64,000 nucleotides of DNA, taken from Eopsaltria australis (taxonomy: Eukaryota > Chordata > Aves > Passeriformes > Petroicidae). Below the pieces are notes generated by a model that made no database searches, was not told where the DNA came from, and saw only the letters and a program-made list of their open reading frames with translations. Below are positions 25,052-38,694 of this stretch, in pieces; the first letter of the stretch is position 1, and every line of letters begins with the position of its first letter. The position numbers were made by a program, and so were the translations under genes. Where the stretch lies: the NCBI GenBank assembly GCA_034509425.1, contig JAVTVJ010000452.1, positions 1,426,001 through 1,490,000 on the forward strand. The letters run 5' to 3'.

Positions 25052-25689
25052 TGTTGCGGTGGTTCAGGTCCCCAAAAACCCTTTTTTCCCCCCCACCCCT
25101 AAGAGGCTCTGGAAGGTCAACCCTGGGGTGGAGTTTGTTGTAGTATGCCCCAGAAGGGGGCTGGGTCTCCTAGGGGTCAGCTGCCCTTTCCCCATTTGTC
25201 CTGCCAGCTGCCCATCTCCTGTCCGTCAGCCTTAGTTTCTAGATTGTTCTCTGTTATTCGGTTGATGATTGATTTGTACCCCTGCCTGTATTCCCTTCTC
25301 CTCCCCTTTCCCTTCCCAGTTGGCCCTCATCCCCTTGTCCCACCCTTGTTCCTCCCCCGGGCTCGTATGTGACTGGTTCGTGCCCCCTCAATAAAAGTCT
25401 GGTGCTACAGGGGCTCTGGGTCCTTAGAGCCTGTATGCCCAGAGTGCTATCTACCTCAAGATAGAGTCTCTATTATTTTGGGGCTAAGGATCCCTCCCTA
25501 GACGCTCCAGCTATACGGAAACAGTGTCTACCCTGCAGGGTGGCACAGCCAGCGGCAAGGAATGTAAGAGCCTGACAGCAGTGAACCTGAGCCTGCATAG
25601 GTCAGGGACACTCGTTTGTAGCCGCCGCTAGGTTGCTGCCCAAGACCCTGGTGGGCAGCTGTCCGGCCGGAGCCAGTGGCAACACTACA
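25052..25689 (+). mobile_element. Solo class II (ERVK-like) LTR with 6-bp TSD
   Basis: The 638-bp element starts TGTTGCGGTGG, ends GGCAACACTACA, and is bracketed by the perfect duplication GGTGAC (25046-25051 and 25690-25695). AATAAA at 25390-25395 sets the plus orientation. It resembles the LTR at 46338-46953 in order: CCCTGGGGTGGAG, TTTCTAGA, GGTTGAT, a TTCTCCTCCCC/CCCTTGTCC pyrimidine tract, CAATAAAAG, TCTATTAT, and GGATCCCTCC. There is no internal retroviral sequence on either side, so it is a recombination product. The ORFs inside it are Pro/Ser-rich by composition and not genes. Confidence 0.95.
25390..25395 (+). promoter_or_regulatory. LTR polyadenylation signal AATAAA
   Basis: AATAAA lies about 340 bp from the LTR start, followed within 30 bp by a GCTCTGGGTCC segment. 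The TCAATAAAAG context is shared with the sister LTR at 46.68 kb. In some retroviral LTRs this A/T-rich core could also act as a TATA-like element; that is not shown here. Confidence 0.75.
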
Positions 25690-25695
25690 GGTGAC

Positions 25696-27840
25696 TGCAT
25701 TAACTGCTTTGATCTACTAATCTGCTTCTATTGTGATTATTTGGTAGTGCAGATAAATCTTGGGCTGTTTAGAAAGATAATAAAATAAATATGATCAACA
25801 TGGCCTCAATTTCCTTGTACCGTGTTAGTGTTGGTAGTTAGTAAAAAACAACTTAAAAAAAACCCATTAGAAACAATCTCCTCCAGCTGTGGTCTGAGAA
25901 TATTGATGTGGAAACTAAAAAGTTTTAGATTAGATGGTTGCATGTGGACTTCCCACAAAAATACTCTAACTTTTAGGACTGATGTGATCAATTTCACTCA
26001 AAGTGCTCTTGGTTATTACAGCTAGCAGCACATATCCTAGCAAAGCTAATCAATAAGCACTAACATGCAGATTGATACTATCCTCTGTCAGGCAGTTAGG
26101 AATTTAATGTATTTGCAGAACAGGACTCTGGGAGTGAAAAATAAAAGAAAAAGTACTAGTTTATTGATTGTGCTCCTGTGACCCATTTCCTATACTTTTT
26201 CACTCCATTTGTCACAATGCAGCTGGGATAACCATACACATGCCTGCCCACCATTCCAAAGCAAACTAACAGCTCTGCACTTAATAAATTTGACTTAATA
26301 AAACATTATCACCAGAAGCTTGTAATCTAATCAGATACAATACCAATATATAGAGAGATACTCAAAGATATTTTGTCAACAAGGGCTAGCCACAAGCCAG
26401 ATTGGAATGTTCTGCCTTCAGTTGTTGCAATGGCAAATGTGTTCCATTACAGAATTTTTGGAATTTGTTTTGTTTACTGTACTTATGGTTCAAGGAGATA
26501 AAACCATTTTTGTTGAAAATGAAAACAAATGGATCTTTAGGCAGGCTACTTTTATTACCACTTGAAGCTCTCTGGAAATGCAGAAGAGTTTCACCTTAGT
26601 TTCCATCTTCATCCATTTGAAATAAATTCCAGTGGCATGGGAAAAATAGAAATAGAAAGTAGTCTTTTCTCTGTCAGTAGAAGCCTTTAATGCACTTTAC
26701 GTCCTTGACGACGCTTAATTAACACAGGCAAAGGAGATTAGTCCTGACCCTTTACAGAAATACAGACAGTGCTATCCTCCACATGAAATTTAAACAAAAG
26801 AACTGTGTTTTCAAGGCGATGGTACAAGAATTAAATTAAATTTAAGAAGAATGTGAATACTGAAGTCTTAAGTGAATTTCTGAGAAACTAACAGAATTCC
26901 TGAGGAATTTAAGAATGCCTGTCATCTATAACAAATGTATAAACTAGATCAATCAAATGAACTCTCTTAGCAGCACATAAAAAAATGACCTCTGAGGGAA
27001 AACTGATTTGTTTTTGTTGTCCAAGGAAGAACTCTGCTCATTCTAAATCACATATACTCCTTCTAAACTCCTATTTTGATTGTGCAAGTGTAGCTTTGCA
27101 CTAGAATATATGATAATTGGAAAAGGAGCTATATTTATTAATGCTCTCTCTCCCAGACAGGGTAGATTGGACATATTAAAGACTGCAAATAGGTATGACA
27201 TTTAGATTTCGACCTGTAATCCCTAATCTCTGTTATTTTCCATATGATGGGCTATTATGATACAGATTCATAGCCCATGAATCACAGCTTGCCTACTGCA
27301 GGTATTGTGTTTAATATAAAGATAAGATTTAGAGTTCTTGTAGCTTTCGAAGATGGTGTAGGAAGTGTTTGGGATTTACAGAAGAAAGAGCAGACAGGAA
27401 AAGCTGAAGAAATGTACTGTCCTTTCACTAAGATTTCTCTAGCTGTAACAGTATTATGAATATGTTGCATGCATGTCTCTGATAGAAGTCAATGGCTGCA
27501 GGCAGTCGAGAGGTTTTTCTGAAGCTCTAAAGAGCTACCTCTGAAATTAAGTCAATACCTTCTCCACCTTCCATAACAGGGGAGATAAGGGCCCCAATAT
27601 TGCTTGTTTGCACCAGAAAGCTTTTTAACTGCCAACAACTGGAACGAGCAAAGCTGATTGTGCCCCAATATGTAACAGGTGATGGGTCAAATAGACCAGG
27701 ACACAGCCAGGTCAGACATTCATGACCTGTGGGACACCTGGGACAGAGTCAATTGGCAAAAATTAAGCATATGGTGCTGCATATCCTTCCCTGCCTCCGG
27801 AGAAGGTCTCCTTTCAGACCTGTCATTATGTTAGTATGAC
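25696..27840. other. Unassigned AT-rich sequence
   Basis: No recognisable repeat or gene. All open frames are below 70 codons. I see nothing else in this stretch. Confidence 0.5.
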
Positions 27841-27910
27841 GGAATAGAATAGAACAGAATAGAATAGAATAATTTCAGTTGGAAGGGCCTACAATGATCG
27901 TCTGGTTCAC
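27841..27910 (-). mobile_element. CR1 LINE 3' end with expanded GAATA-type tail
   Basis: An imperfect (GAATA)n run (27841-27872) abuts AATTTCAGTTGGAAGGGCC, TACAATGATCGTCTGGTTCA, the reverse complement of a CR1 subfamily 3' end. The short tandem run replaces the usual octamer repeat at the LINE 3' tip. Resemblance fades after about 27910. Confidence 0.85.
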
Positions 27911-28711
27911 TGATGCATCTTGATTGCCTTAGGGAATCTCAGACGGCATGATGTGAGTGAGTCTGCTTAAGCAACAGATTCCTGAGCCTAGTATCCAAAC
28001 AGCACAAGGCACTCCTCAAGTTAAGTAATTAGCCTTAATATGTTAAGCTAGTAAGGTGCCTCCAGTTCCAAATCCAAAATGGTGCCTTTGTTGTTCAGTG
28101 TCAATTATGTCTGGGAGTAAAGATGTGATATTTGGAACTTTAACATGCAACAGCTTAACTTTGAAGACAGAAGGATGGATTGAAGAACTTGATGTTCTGT
28201 TACATGTGTATAACTAATGTCTGAATAAAAACTATCTTTTCTCAGGCAGTTGAGCCTACTAGCAAATTTTTGTACTAACTAAATTGAAAAGAAATGGTAG
28301 CACTTCACAAAATAATGGGATGGAGAAGAAAAACAAAAGGATGAGTGTAGATCCTCCAGGAAAACTGAAGGACAAAGAATGATCATGAACTGGCCTTTGT
28401 TCAAAAGAAGAACTTAATTTGTAATAGAAAACCGGAAACTCTTATTTTTAAGGCTTTGCTTGGGCTAAGTTCTTTCCTGTCTTGAGGCATTAGCATAAGC
28501 AGGGTGATTTCTCAGATCAGAGGAGAGTATTGACAGAAAGCACGAACACGGAGGGTCCTGTGAATAAGCAGAAAATATACAATGAATACTGGAATTGTGA
28601 CTTTAAAGTGATATCACCATTACCCCATTAAACCCTAGACTACCTGAGTTCTTGGAACAGACCCCTTTACTTTTCATGTTGATGTATTTGTCTGCAAAAC
28701 TGTGCCTGGCA

Positions 28712-29160
28712 TTATAGAATTCTAGACTCCCTTAGGCTGGAAAAGACTTCTAAGATCACAGAGTTGACCTGTAGAACTAACACTTCCAAGTCCACCATGA
28801 GACTGTGTCCCTAAATGTCACATCTACATGGCTTTAAGTTATATCCAAGGATGGTGACTTAACCACTTCACTGGGCAGCCTGTTCCTATGCTCAATAACC
28901 ATTTGGTGCAGAAATTCTTTGTCATATTCAATCTAAACTTCTCCTGGTGCAACTTGAGGCTATTTTCTTTTTTCTATTGCTTGTTACTTGGGAAAAGAAA
29001 TTGACCTCAACCTGGGTGCAACCTCTTTTTGGGTAGTTGTGGAGTGTGAATAAGGTCTTCCCTGAACCTCATTTTCACCTGGCTAAACAACCCCAGCTCC
29101 CTGAGCTCCTTATAGGGCTTCTCCAGACCCTTCTCCAGATTTGCTGCTCTTTCTTGGATT
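28712..29160 (-). mobile_element. CR1 LINE 3' fragment of about 450 bp, minus strand
   Basis: This is the longest uninterrupted CR1 copy here. From its 3' end (28712, TATAGAATTCTAGACTC) it runs leftward in sense through the 'GGATGGTGACTTAACCACTTCACTGGGCAGCCTGTTCC' and 'AACTTGAGGC' segments to about 29160. On the minus strand a frame reads GLEKPYKELRELGLFSQV over about 29075-29130, the kind of sequence that closes the CR1 reverse-transcriptase ORF. No intact ORF remains. The copy is 5'-truncated and old. Confidence 0.93.
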
Positions 29161-32100
29161 AATCTAAATGGCAATGTATCTGAGTGATATCAAAGCTAGT
29201 GTAGGATGTTCTCTAGAGGAAACAAGATATGGATAGATTTTATCTGGTATCTATACTCCTGCTCCTTTCAAGATGAATTAACTTTGTTTGGTTTCTTTGC
29301 CAGGAGATGTGTTTATCTAGCCACTTACCTGATTTTAAAAGCTGTTGTGTCCATCACTTAGGAAATATGACTCATAGTATAGATTTTTAATTTTGACTTG
29401 ATGCCGCTATTTGGTTTTTTCTTATGCATGCTTCTATCTTTTGAAGTCTGACTTCCACCATAAAAGAACTTCCCATGGCAGAAGTGCTGAATCAACAGAG
29501 GTTCCTCCCCCACCCCAATCCTGTAAGAAACTGGCAGTTTCTAGTAATAATATATTAGAACTAGAGTAATACTTCCCATTTTCCCATTTGAATTCTCACT
29601 TTCCTAGAGAAAAGATTTTCCATCATACTTCATAGAATTTTTGCAGCTTGTTGTTTTTTATTCAATTTACATGATTTCTTCTCTGTTTGCAATTTTTATA
29701 CTAGAATAAGCAAATGTGTTCTACTTACTTTAAGAGAAGGTAGGAAGTGCAAAATGAAAGTCACATCAGCTAGTACAAAATAAGATCATGCTGGCATGGC
29801 TGGCTTGTGTTTTTGACTTGTCTGCAGGTGAATCTCCTGAGGACACAGCGAAAACATGACCCTTAAAATCTGTCTGCATAAAGCACAGGTGACTAATTTT
29901 CTAAGCAGGAAGCAGATACCGGATCTGTTGAAATCAGTGGGAGGCTGGGTCCTGAAATATCCTCATGCATCTGGTACTTCAGGATATATTTAGACAGCGT
30001 AAGTTCTACCTCTATCCAAATGTCTTGTCAGCAGAGGAATGTTTCAAACTCTCTCACACAGTATTATGAGAGCTAGACAAGGTACCAATTGAAATGGAAC
30101 TTCAGACACAAGAACTTAGAATTTAGGCTCATGAGCTATGGAGAGCCTGCTATTTCCATGGCAGAGATACCTATGTGGTATTCATTTTAAGGGACTCAAT
30201 TACCTGTCTTCTCCTAAAGCAGCAGTGTTTGGATACAGATGATCAGCTGAAGGAGATCTGTATTACAACTCTGTTAGAGGAAAGTGTGTTCTAGGGTAGA
30301 GCTGAGCTGAATCTGCAATCCCAGTAAAAAGGCTTCAGGAATTAGAAACCTGCAGAGAAATTTCAGATGCTAGTGCTGGGAGATCTGGTAAGGGAAGCTA
30401 TGAAATCCCTGAAACTCAACACAAAATGACTCAATGCAAGCTGAATCAATTAAGATAAGACTTGACAAAGAAGCTTAAAGCAGTAGTTCTAAGACTGTTC
30501 CAGATATCCTGGGGGACCCCCATCCTCAAAAGGTAAAGCATATGTGTGGAACCTTTACAGCTTGAGCCCAGAAACTAATGCTAAATATTTTCCAGGTTTT
30601 AGCCAACTACCCAAACCCTCATGATGCATTTGTCCTCTTGCTCATATTGTATTTTGAGGTAAGGTCTGTAATGACATGGACTCAAAAGCAGTACTACAGT
30701 ACATGGGGATTGTCCCTAAATCAGATGTTTAATTAGCTAGTTTGTAGACAAAAAAAGGTATTTCTAGGCAAAATTGTATAAATGGGTAAAAAAATGGAGA
30801 ATCTTCCCAGTTTCTCTGTGAGAAATGAACATTCTGTTTTCAGCTTTGTGTGCACAGTCTGTGGGAAATAAATTATATGTCAGTACTCAAATGTGCCAAG
30901 AGAATGCTGATATATTGTGTACTTCACTCTCAATTATCCATGGACTCTTTATCCATGTTGCCAATTAACCATGTCATGGATGTAAGAAAATGGAGCTAGC
31001 TCTCTGCACAGCTGGTTGGTTTTGGCTTGGATTACTCAGGTGAAATTTGAAGCATTTCATCAATTTTCATGTGGCATAGACCTAATACCAATAACTCACA
31101 TAAACCTGAACTGCTACATGCAGACTTGTTGCGGGTGTGTATTTTCCCTATCATCTTCTGTGAAGTGCTAGTTCTTGCCTGGATGGCTTTGGTCACATTT
31201 GAATTTTTAGCTCCTGTTGAGAGCTGATACTACTGGACCTAAGGGTGGTTTTGCTAAACTTTACAGCCTCAGATTTTGAGGGTGCTTGTCAGAGTGAACT
31301 CAGAAGCATGACAGTGCTAGGGCAAATCTGATGTTGTGCTGTGTTGTGAGTTGAGAAGCCTTCCTGGGTCAGTAGCATTGAAGAGTAGAGTTCACAAGTA
31401 CCAAGTGAATAGTCTGAGTAGGTCTGATCCTGGGTAGAGCCACCAGAATGCCTCTGTTTAATGCTTCCCAGGTTGCATGATCTGGGGTGACCCCAGACCC
31501 TTCTTCTGTGACAGAAAGGTTTTACAAGCTTAATTGGTAACAGAGCTACTGAACAAAGTCCTTATTTAATGGAAAACATTAGAGCCACAGTATAAATTAA
31601 TATGAGTCATTTCAGCTTGTCTTGAGGTAGTCTGTTTGGCTCCTCTTATTTTTCACTGCTCTCTGTTTGTTGTTTGTATAGGCCAAATAAGTTCAATTTT
31701 GCTATATCAGCAAAACTGCCAATTCTCTCTGTGTTCTAGTAACCCAGTCAGCTAAAATAAGCTTTTTACTTCTCAGCCTTCTGTCCTCTCTTCAGTTAGG
31801 GAATATGGGACAGATTTATTTCAGGGGTAATAGACTGCCCATTGGCACTGTCTGTGAGGCATATACTTAGCAGCATAGTTGCTACTATATCATGCGTGAT
31901 GAGTATATTCTCTCTCTCCCTAGCAGGTGGCTGTTTCAGGCTGTCCATTTTCATGCCTACACAGTAGTGCTTTCTCCCTCATTTGAAATCAAAGACTCAG
32001 TGACAGCAGGGCTGAGTCTTGAAGTTTATGTTCATTAGAATGGACCCTTTCAGTCCTTCCTCAGAGCTGTAACAGGCTGGTGCCACAGTGTGCTATGAGC

Positions 32101-34924
32101 GGAGCTGCTGAGGTGGATGCATGGAGTATTTTATTTGGAGGGAAGAATGAGACAACTGCAAGTTTCTGAAGAGCCAGAGCAATTGCATAGATCCTTTTTT
32201 GGTTTTTCAGTCAGCTTAATTTGAGGAAAATTCCTTAGAAAAATGTACTAAATGCAAGCTCAGGAAATGATCCCATACTGTTTTCCTATTTTGTAGAGAT
32301 AATGGAAGCTCCAGTCCTCCATTTTATAAAACAAGATAAAGTTCCCATTAATTTTTCTTTCAGAGACTGACTAGAGTCCTACCAGCTGTTGGATACCTAC
32401 CAAGAGGGTAGCTGATTCTGGAGGCTAGCTCTTCCTCACTGATTCCTTCCTCTGTCCTCTCCCTCACCAAGGGTAAACATGTACACAGGAAAATTGATCA
32501 TGTCTGGTCTGCCTGGATCTGGACTCTTCAGGGAATTTTTATGGCGGCCATCAACTTCTTCTCTGCAATCAGTCAAATGTCTTCTGTTCATAGCTGGAAG
32601 ATACTCCTTTTGATTGTAGAGTCATTTAGTCAATTTATGTGACTGAAATTATTGATGGCTGACAAAGGAAAAGAAGGATGAATATGACCACATAGGAAAC
32701 TTCACAACCATAATGATTCCACAGAGAATGTGGGCCAAGGCGTCACACATTTGTACTTACACTATTTGGCACAAATCTCCAAAACTGGTCTCTTGACACA
32801 GATTTCCTACATAGGAGGAGAATGAATATAAACGTATAAAAGTTTAGGACTCAGGCTTCCAGACAAAATACTGTGTTTCAACAGCTTACGGTGCTGAAGT
32901 GAGCTGTGGTAACTGCGTGAATGCAGCTGAAGCTGTATGAACTGTATGACTTCACACAACACTTTGGCAATGTAGGCTGATAGTCTCTGCCAACTGAGCA
33001 GACATTGTTAGGCCACAGAAACTTGATCGGGAGTAACTTGGTGCAATTATTACTAAGTTGACACTATGGCTCAGATTCCTTCTATTTTTTAAAGTGAGAG
33101 TATGAAATTGTCTTGGTACACGACATCTGACATGAGAAAGAGAAGGCAGAAAGGACAGACTGTCTTCTCTGAACTGAGCTGGTCTAAAGTTCAAGTCTGA
33201 GAAACTATTTGTGTGGCACAGATGCTTTCAGGACTGACTTTTTCATCAAAAACTGTTGGAGATTGGAGAGTTATAAATAGCACCTACTTCATTAGCTGAG
33301 ACCTCAAAGACTTCAAGCACAGGTGCAGGGATTTCTACAGGGATGAGAGAGGAAAGATCACTCTCAGTGGAACCGCTGTGTCCTTGAAAGTGAAAAATCA
33401 CTGGTCTTTTCTGTGGTTTTTTTTTGCTGATGAATATAATATAACACATAAACTGACACAGGCCACAGAGAAAGAATTAAAAGAGACCAAATGTTGATTC
33501 TAATATTACATCCTTGGATTATACTTAATTTTAAAATTATTTGAATAGAAGCTACTGTTAAATTGATTACATCCTGTGAAAATGTGTAATCACTGGCTCC
33601 CATAAACAGTGAGAAAAATGGATTAATGGAAAGTATGGTAACTGATCAGAATGTTAATAATCTCCATGCCTTGTACATTAGACCACAAGACACTTAAAAA
33701 AAATTATCTCTTTCATGAACATCTGTTACCAGTCAAGCAAATGCTAACAGCAGTAAGCAGCTTTTCTTTCATCCTGTGCAGAGGTTCATCATTACACATC
33801 TCCAAGTTCAAAATGAAGGTCAGACTGGAAAGGTGGGAAACATCAGAGTTCTACAGCACATACTCCAAAAATCCCCAAGGTTACAGCTCTGAGCTCTTCT
33901 CCTGAGTATCGTTCTGATCCATGGCTTGCAGAGATGTCATCTTTGTAGTACAAGCAGGAAGAGACAGCATAGCAACAAAAACATTACAGTGTCTGAGCAG
34001 TGGTTTTAATGAAGAAGAGGGCAATAAGAAGACTTCAGCTATTGGCAACAGAAGAGGAAAACAGTACAGTCAGGGAACAGCTTAGCTTTGAGAATTTGAA
34101 CTTTCTTTTTTTCTGCCTGAATGGAAACTTTTAAACATCTATTGAAGCCTACCAGTCTGTCATAAGTTATTAAAAATAAGTCAGTCATTGAAACGTATAA
34201 TAAATGAAATGTTTTGACTAAGGATATTACATGTGGATTTGAAGACTGGGACCTAGGCAAAAAGAGGTCAAGATTTTTGTAGTACTAAATACGTTGAGAG
34301 TTTTACAGCACCAAGATGTAATTTAGTATTGTAATTATTTCACATTTGCACAGCTGTATCCAGATGTCTTAAAATCAGTGACACAAGTGCTGTGCTATTT
34401 TTATGTTTATACAGTTTTTTCTTCTGTGGTCAGAAAGCTAATCAAAAGAAATCTCTTTTTTACACATTGATCTGGAATCAAGATTGTGTTATTTCTTAGA
34501 ATTCTTCACATCAAGACTCTCAGCCTTAGATCTATTATCAGTAAAGCCCACTTCCGTATAAAGTCATGTTCTTAATATCTAGAAACATCAGATAGAAAAC
34601 CTGTCTAAAGATATCAAAAAAACTCATAATTCTGGGAGTGATGCTGGTAGGCTGGATATGTGCTTTAAAATAAATCCTGAAGGTATTGTGTGAAACAACT
34701 AACTGGACTTTGCAGAAGGGAAACCACACTGCAGTGATGAGTGACAAAGCAAGTAAATATTTCAGCTGGATTATTTTTATCAGGGAAAAAAAAGTGGAAA
34801 GGAATCTGAGAGGTTACATTCATTCAGGCACTTTTTGATAGTTGCATAATGAAATTAAATTCAAATACTATGTAAAACCAAGTATGATTTGTTTTGTCCC
34901 TTGCTAGTCTTCTGAAAGGTAATC

Positions 34925-34951
34925 AACACACATATATGCACATATATATAC
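34925..34951. repeat. Alternating CA/TA tract
   Basis: Twenty-seven bases of strict purine-pyrimidine alternation made of CA, TA and one GC step. It is similar in type to the tract at 9.95 kb. Confidence 0.8.
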
Positions 34952-35561
34952 TGCCCAATGCAAGTCCCTCTTGTAGCTCTAAAGTCTGCAGCAACTTGGT
35001 AGAATTTCTCTCATACTACGAGCTTGTCATTCTGCAACACAGTTGATCAGTGCTGTACATAGTACTCAAAGTTACAAAATTTATTTGGTGACCTAGAGAT
35101 TTTTCTATTTATTCTTCTGGAAGTACTTCCTGTTATGTCTTAGGTTCTCAGCCCCCTCTGTGCTAACAAATCAGAGGCCTCAGCTGATTAGCTAGGCATC
35201 TCTGTTCATTTCCTCCCAATCAAAAACTTCTTCCCATTTATAGCAGAAGAATGTTGTTATCGCTCTGTAGCTGCAGTATTTTGAAACATCAACTGCTATT
35301 CAATTACCGCTTTAAAAGTGTCTTCAAGGTTGTCTGATATTGCATGAAAACAGGACACTTCTTTGTATGGCAGAGGCTTCCCAATTTTGCATCACTAATC
35401 ATGTTCCTAAAAAAAGCTCCTATGCTTTTCTTTTCTTGAACTTCTATAGGACACTACACCTTTCAGTCTGTATTCTGAACTACTGTCATTAATGAAGGCT
35501 GATGATGCTTCATGTAGTTTTCATAGTTTTATAAGAAACTGAGATAGTCATGGCTAAATGT

Positions 35562-35638
35562 ATTTTTGTTGTTGTTGTTGGGTTTTTTGTTTGTTTGTAT
35601 TTCTGTTTGTTTGTTAGTGTTTTTTTTTATTTTATTGT
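35562..35638. repeat. T/G-rich simple repeat
   Basis: A (TTG)n run is followed by (TTTG)n and T-rich imperfect units on the plus strand. It is low complexity with no neighbour that explains it. Confidence 0.9.
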
Positions 35639-38333
35639 AATTTGCTAAGGCTTATTCTGCCTCATTCTCACTGTATCACTAAATGTCCTGTGTTTGAAGA
35701 CATCATTTTACTCTAATACTCTTCCCTCTGTCACCATAGTTCTGCATTCCTTGTGGACTCTTCTTCCTTCTAGTCTTCTCCATAGCACTTGCTATCTTAT
35801 ATTATCCTTCTGTTTCCTGATCTTGCCATGCTTTTGCTTTTTTTAATATGGACTTGAAAACTTCAATAACTACCATGAAATTTTAAATTACTGAACGTAT
35901 TCTTCAACCAAGAGACTGACCTATGGGACACTTGTGTCTCTTGTTCCATCATGAAAGATAATTAGTTCATTCTTCTGACTTTACCAGAAGTCTCTATAAC
36001 CTTACAGTTTCATCTAATTTATATTCTTAGTAAATGCATCCTGACAAGCAACATATTTTCTGCTGGATCTGCTCAAATGACAAAGCTACAATTTCTTAGC
36101 CAGGGCTCTTGAGTAATGAAAAGCTGCATCTTCACTATGATTTTAAGAGGCTTTAGTTCTTTATTCTCTCTCTTCTGTCTGAGAGTCATGTTTTCTTCTC
36201 CTCCTCAACATCTTGAAAATCATTTATATTTCCCTTGGCCTCTCAGTTCTGGCCTTTTTCCTTTTAGTCAAAGCAGTTTTGTTTTTTTTTCATTGCCATC
36301 TTGCCTTTTCTATTAATTTTTTAATGGAGTAAGTCTGTGTCTCAAACTCTCTTGCTGTTACCTCATATCCCCCGCTGCCCCCATGGTCTTATGCTACCTC
36401 CTTCACTTATTTCTGTACTTTAGATTTTGCCAAATACAGGTTTGAAAATCTGAAGTTGTTTGTGCTTCTGGGATTCTTCCTACAGTCAAACTCACATATG
36501 TGTTGATCCCTGCCTACATTGTAGCCCTCAGGTTGTCTCTCACGAGTCCTGTCTGTTGATACTTCATGAGTTAACAGACTCTGTGGAGGTTCCACTAACG
36601 GACAACGTATATGCTAAAACCTCCACATCCAGTAATCCTGATGGTCTCAGCAAAACTTAACATTTTTGTGGCTGAATGCTTAGCCACCATTACTGTGTTT
36701 TCCTACAAGTTCACAGCCTTAAAGAAATAAAGAAACTTCTTCTGTCTTAGCCTTCATGCTTCTGTCTTCATGGCTGTATAAGCTTTTGTCTAGGTCAGTG
36801 CTGTCAGCTCACTGAAACTCAGCAGTTAGCTATTTTTCAGCTGTGATCAGTCAAAAGTGGGAAGCTCTCCTAACACCATTAGCTGCAATGCCTAGTTTTT
36901 ACTCATGAAAGAGAGTTGTGATTTGAGAAGCTGGGTATATTCCCAAAAAACCAGAAAAGAGAGCTTTAAGCACATTACCTGAGAGAGGCAAAAATCAGCA
37001 AGTGAATAAAAAGCAAAATAGTCTAAAATATTCTACTAACTCAATCAGAACATTTTTAAAACTATCTAACAGTGAATAATCTTTCATAAATCAATGAGAA
37101 TATTAGAGTGTGCTTTTTGGCTCAAAGTTTTTTTGTATATTTTTTCCTTTCTTTTAAGCTAGTAAATTTAAAGTTCCTGTTCCCACACAATTTATTTTAC
37201 GGTAGATCAATGAGTTTTTAGATGGAAACTGAAGCTTTGGATAGATTATAATGACTACAGTTTGCCTTAAGTAAGCAAACATGCAAGTGCATTTTTGTAA
37301 AGGTGAAAGTACTTTACATACCAGTGTCACTAACTTATTGCCAAATTCCAGAGATTTTATTACCGTATCATTTTTCAGCTATGATATATACCAAATGAGC
37401 ACTGGGTGTCCTCCTACAGAACAACTACCTGGATCATTTTCATTATTCTAATTCCTTTTATGCCCCAACTCTCTACTCCTCTCCTTTGCAGTGTCTCCAC
37501 AACCTACATCTCCTTTGGCAAGACAGGAAAAAATGAATCTCCATCTACTTATTTCCGAATTGATTTTTTTTTTCAGACCAGAACTTTTCTTTGCTTTTCT
37601 AAGGACTCTTCCATCTGCCTGTCTCCTATTTTCCTCTTATATGGAAGAACATTAATTATCTTCAGTTACCTTAAATATTGTGTGTGGATGGATATGTTTC
37701 CTTCAAACTCAGGGGAATTTTTGGTTTTAATCCAAACTGAAAAGCAAGAGGACAGAAAAATTCCCTCTTCTATACAGAGCCCTCTTGAAATGTTCTGGCA
37801 TGTGTTCAATTTTTTGTCTTTAGCTAAATCCAAAATACCCTTAAATTATATTGCTAGTTTGTCTTTTCATCTGTATCACCTTGTTGACTTTTTGCCTACA
37901 GGAATAGAAATATTCCTTCCTCCTTCCTCCCAAGAGTTTTGCTTTTTTCAGCTCAAGACAAATATAAGTTTAGGATTATGAAATCCCTCAGAGGAGTAAT
38001 ATGACTGCAACAAATGTCATGAAGGAAGCTGAGTAACAAAACCAAATTAATGGATTCAACTATTTCGAAAGGCACTTTCAGCTTGATCTCAGAAAGGGAT
38101 GGTAACATACTATTTTGTCAGGAAAACTATGAGAAGTCATAGTAAGTCTAGGGCTAAATCTTTAACTGGGTATAATGTCGGGATTCATTACTTAAATGAA
38201 ACTACAATGTGTGTAACTGGAAGAGTCAGTCCATTACAGTCTCTTTCAAATAGCAGCCTAATAGAACTGGAAATATTATGTGGAGAAAGGACAGGAGGTA
38301 TCAAAGCCATGACATCTGATTTATTTTATTAAT

Positions 38334-38404
38334 TTTTCCTTTTGGTTTGTTTTGCTTTGGGGTTTTGTTTGTTTGTTTTAATTTTGTTTGGTTTCGTTTT
38401 TTTG
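38334..38404. repeat. T/G-rich simple repeat
   Basis: Imperfect (TTTG)n/(TTTTG)n units occur with no A except at one place. The composition resembles the tract at 35.6 kb and, on the opposite strand, that at 51.6 kb. Confidence 0.9.
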
Positions 38405-38694
38405 CATGTGGTAGTCTCAGCAAAACCAGTTAGAGGATTAGAGGATAAATGTGTTGCTGTTTTCAGAGCCTTGTAAATTGTGTGTCCATCAAGAAATAAG
38501 AGAAATTGAAGGGTAGAATGACCAGCACTTGCAACCAAGACATGCTACAAAAAGATGCTGCAGATCTTTACTTTCCTTATACCTGAAAAGATGACCTATT
38601 GTCCAACCATGGCAGGTGCAAAAGGCTGCAATCATTCATGTGGCTCTAAGCTCAAATGTTCATGCTGGGCTTACTGCATTCCTGTTATATGCCC

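Larger units (their letters stand above)
29161..38694. other. Unassigned sequence, simple repeats only
   Basis: About 9.5 kb without a recognised transposon. It holds an alternating tract (34925-34951), a T/G-rich tract (35.56 kb) and another at 38.33 kb. The longest open frame in the window outside repeats, 191 codons at 37406-37981 (plus), lies here. It is Phe/Ser/Leu-rich, as expected of a pyrimidine-rich strand with few stops, and shows no domain; I do not call it a gene. Confidence 0.5.
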
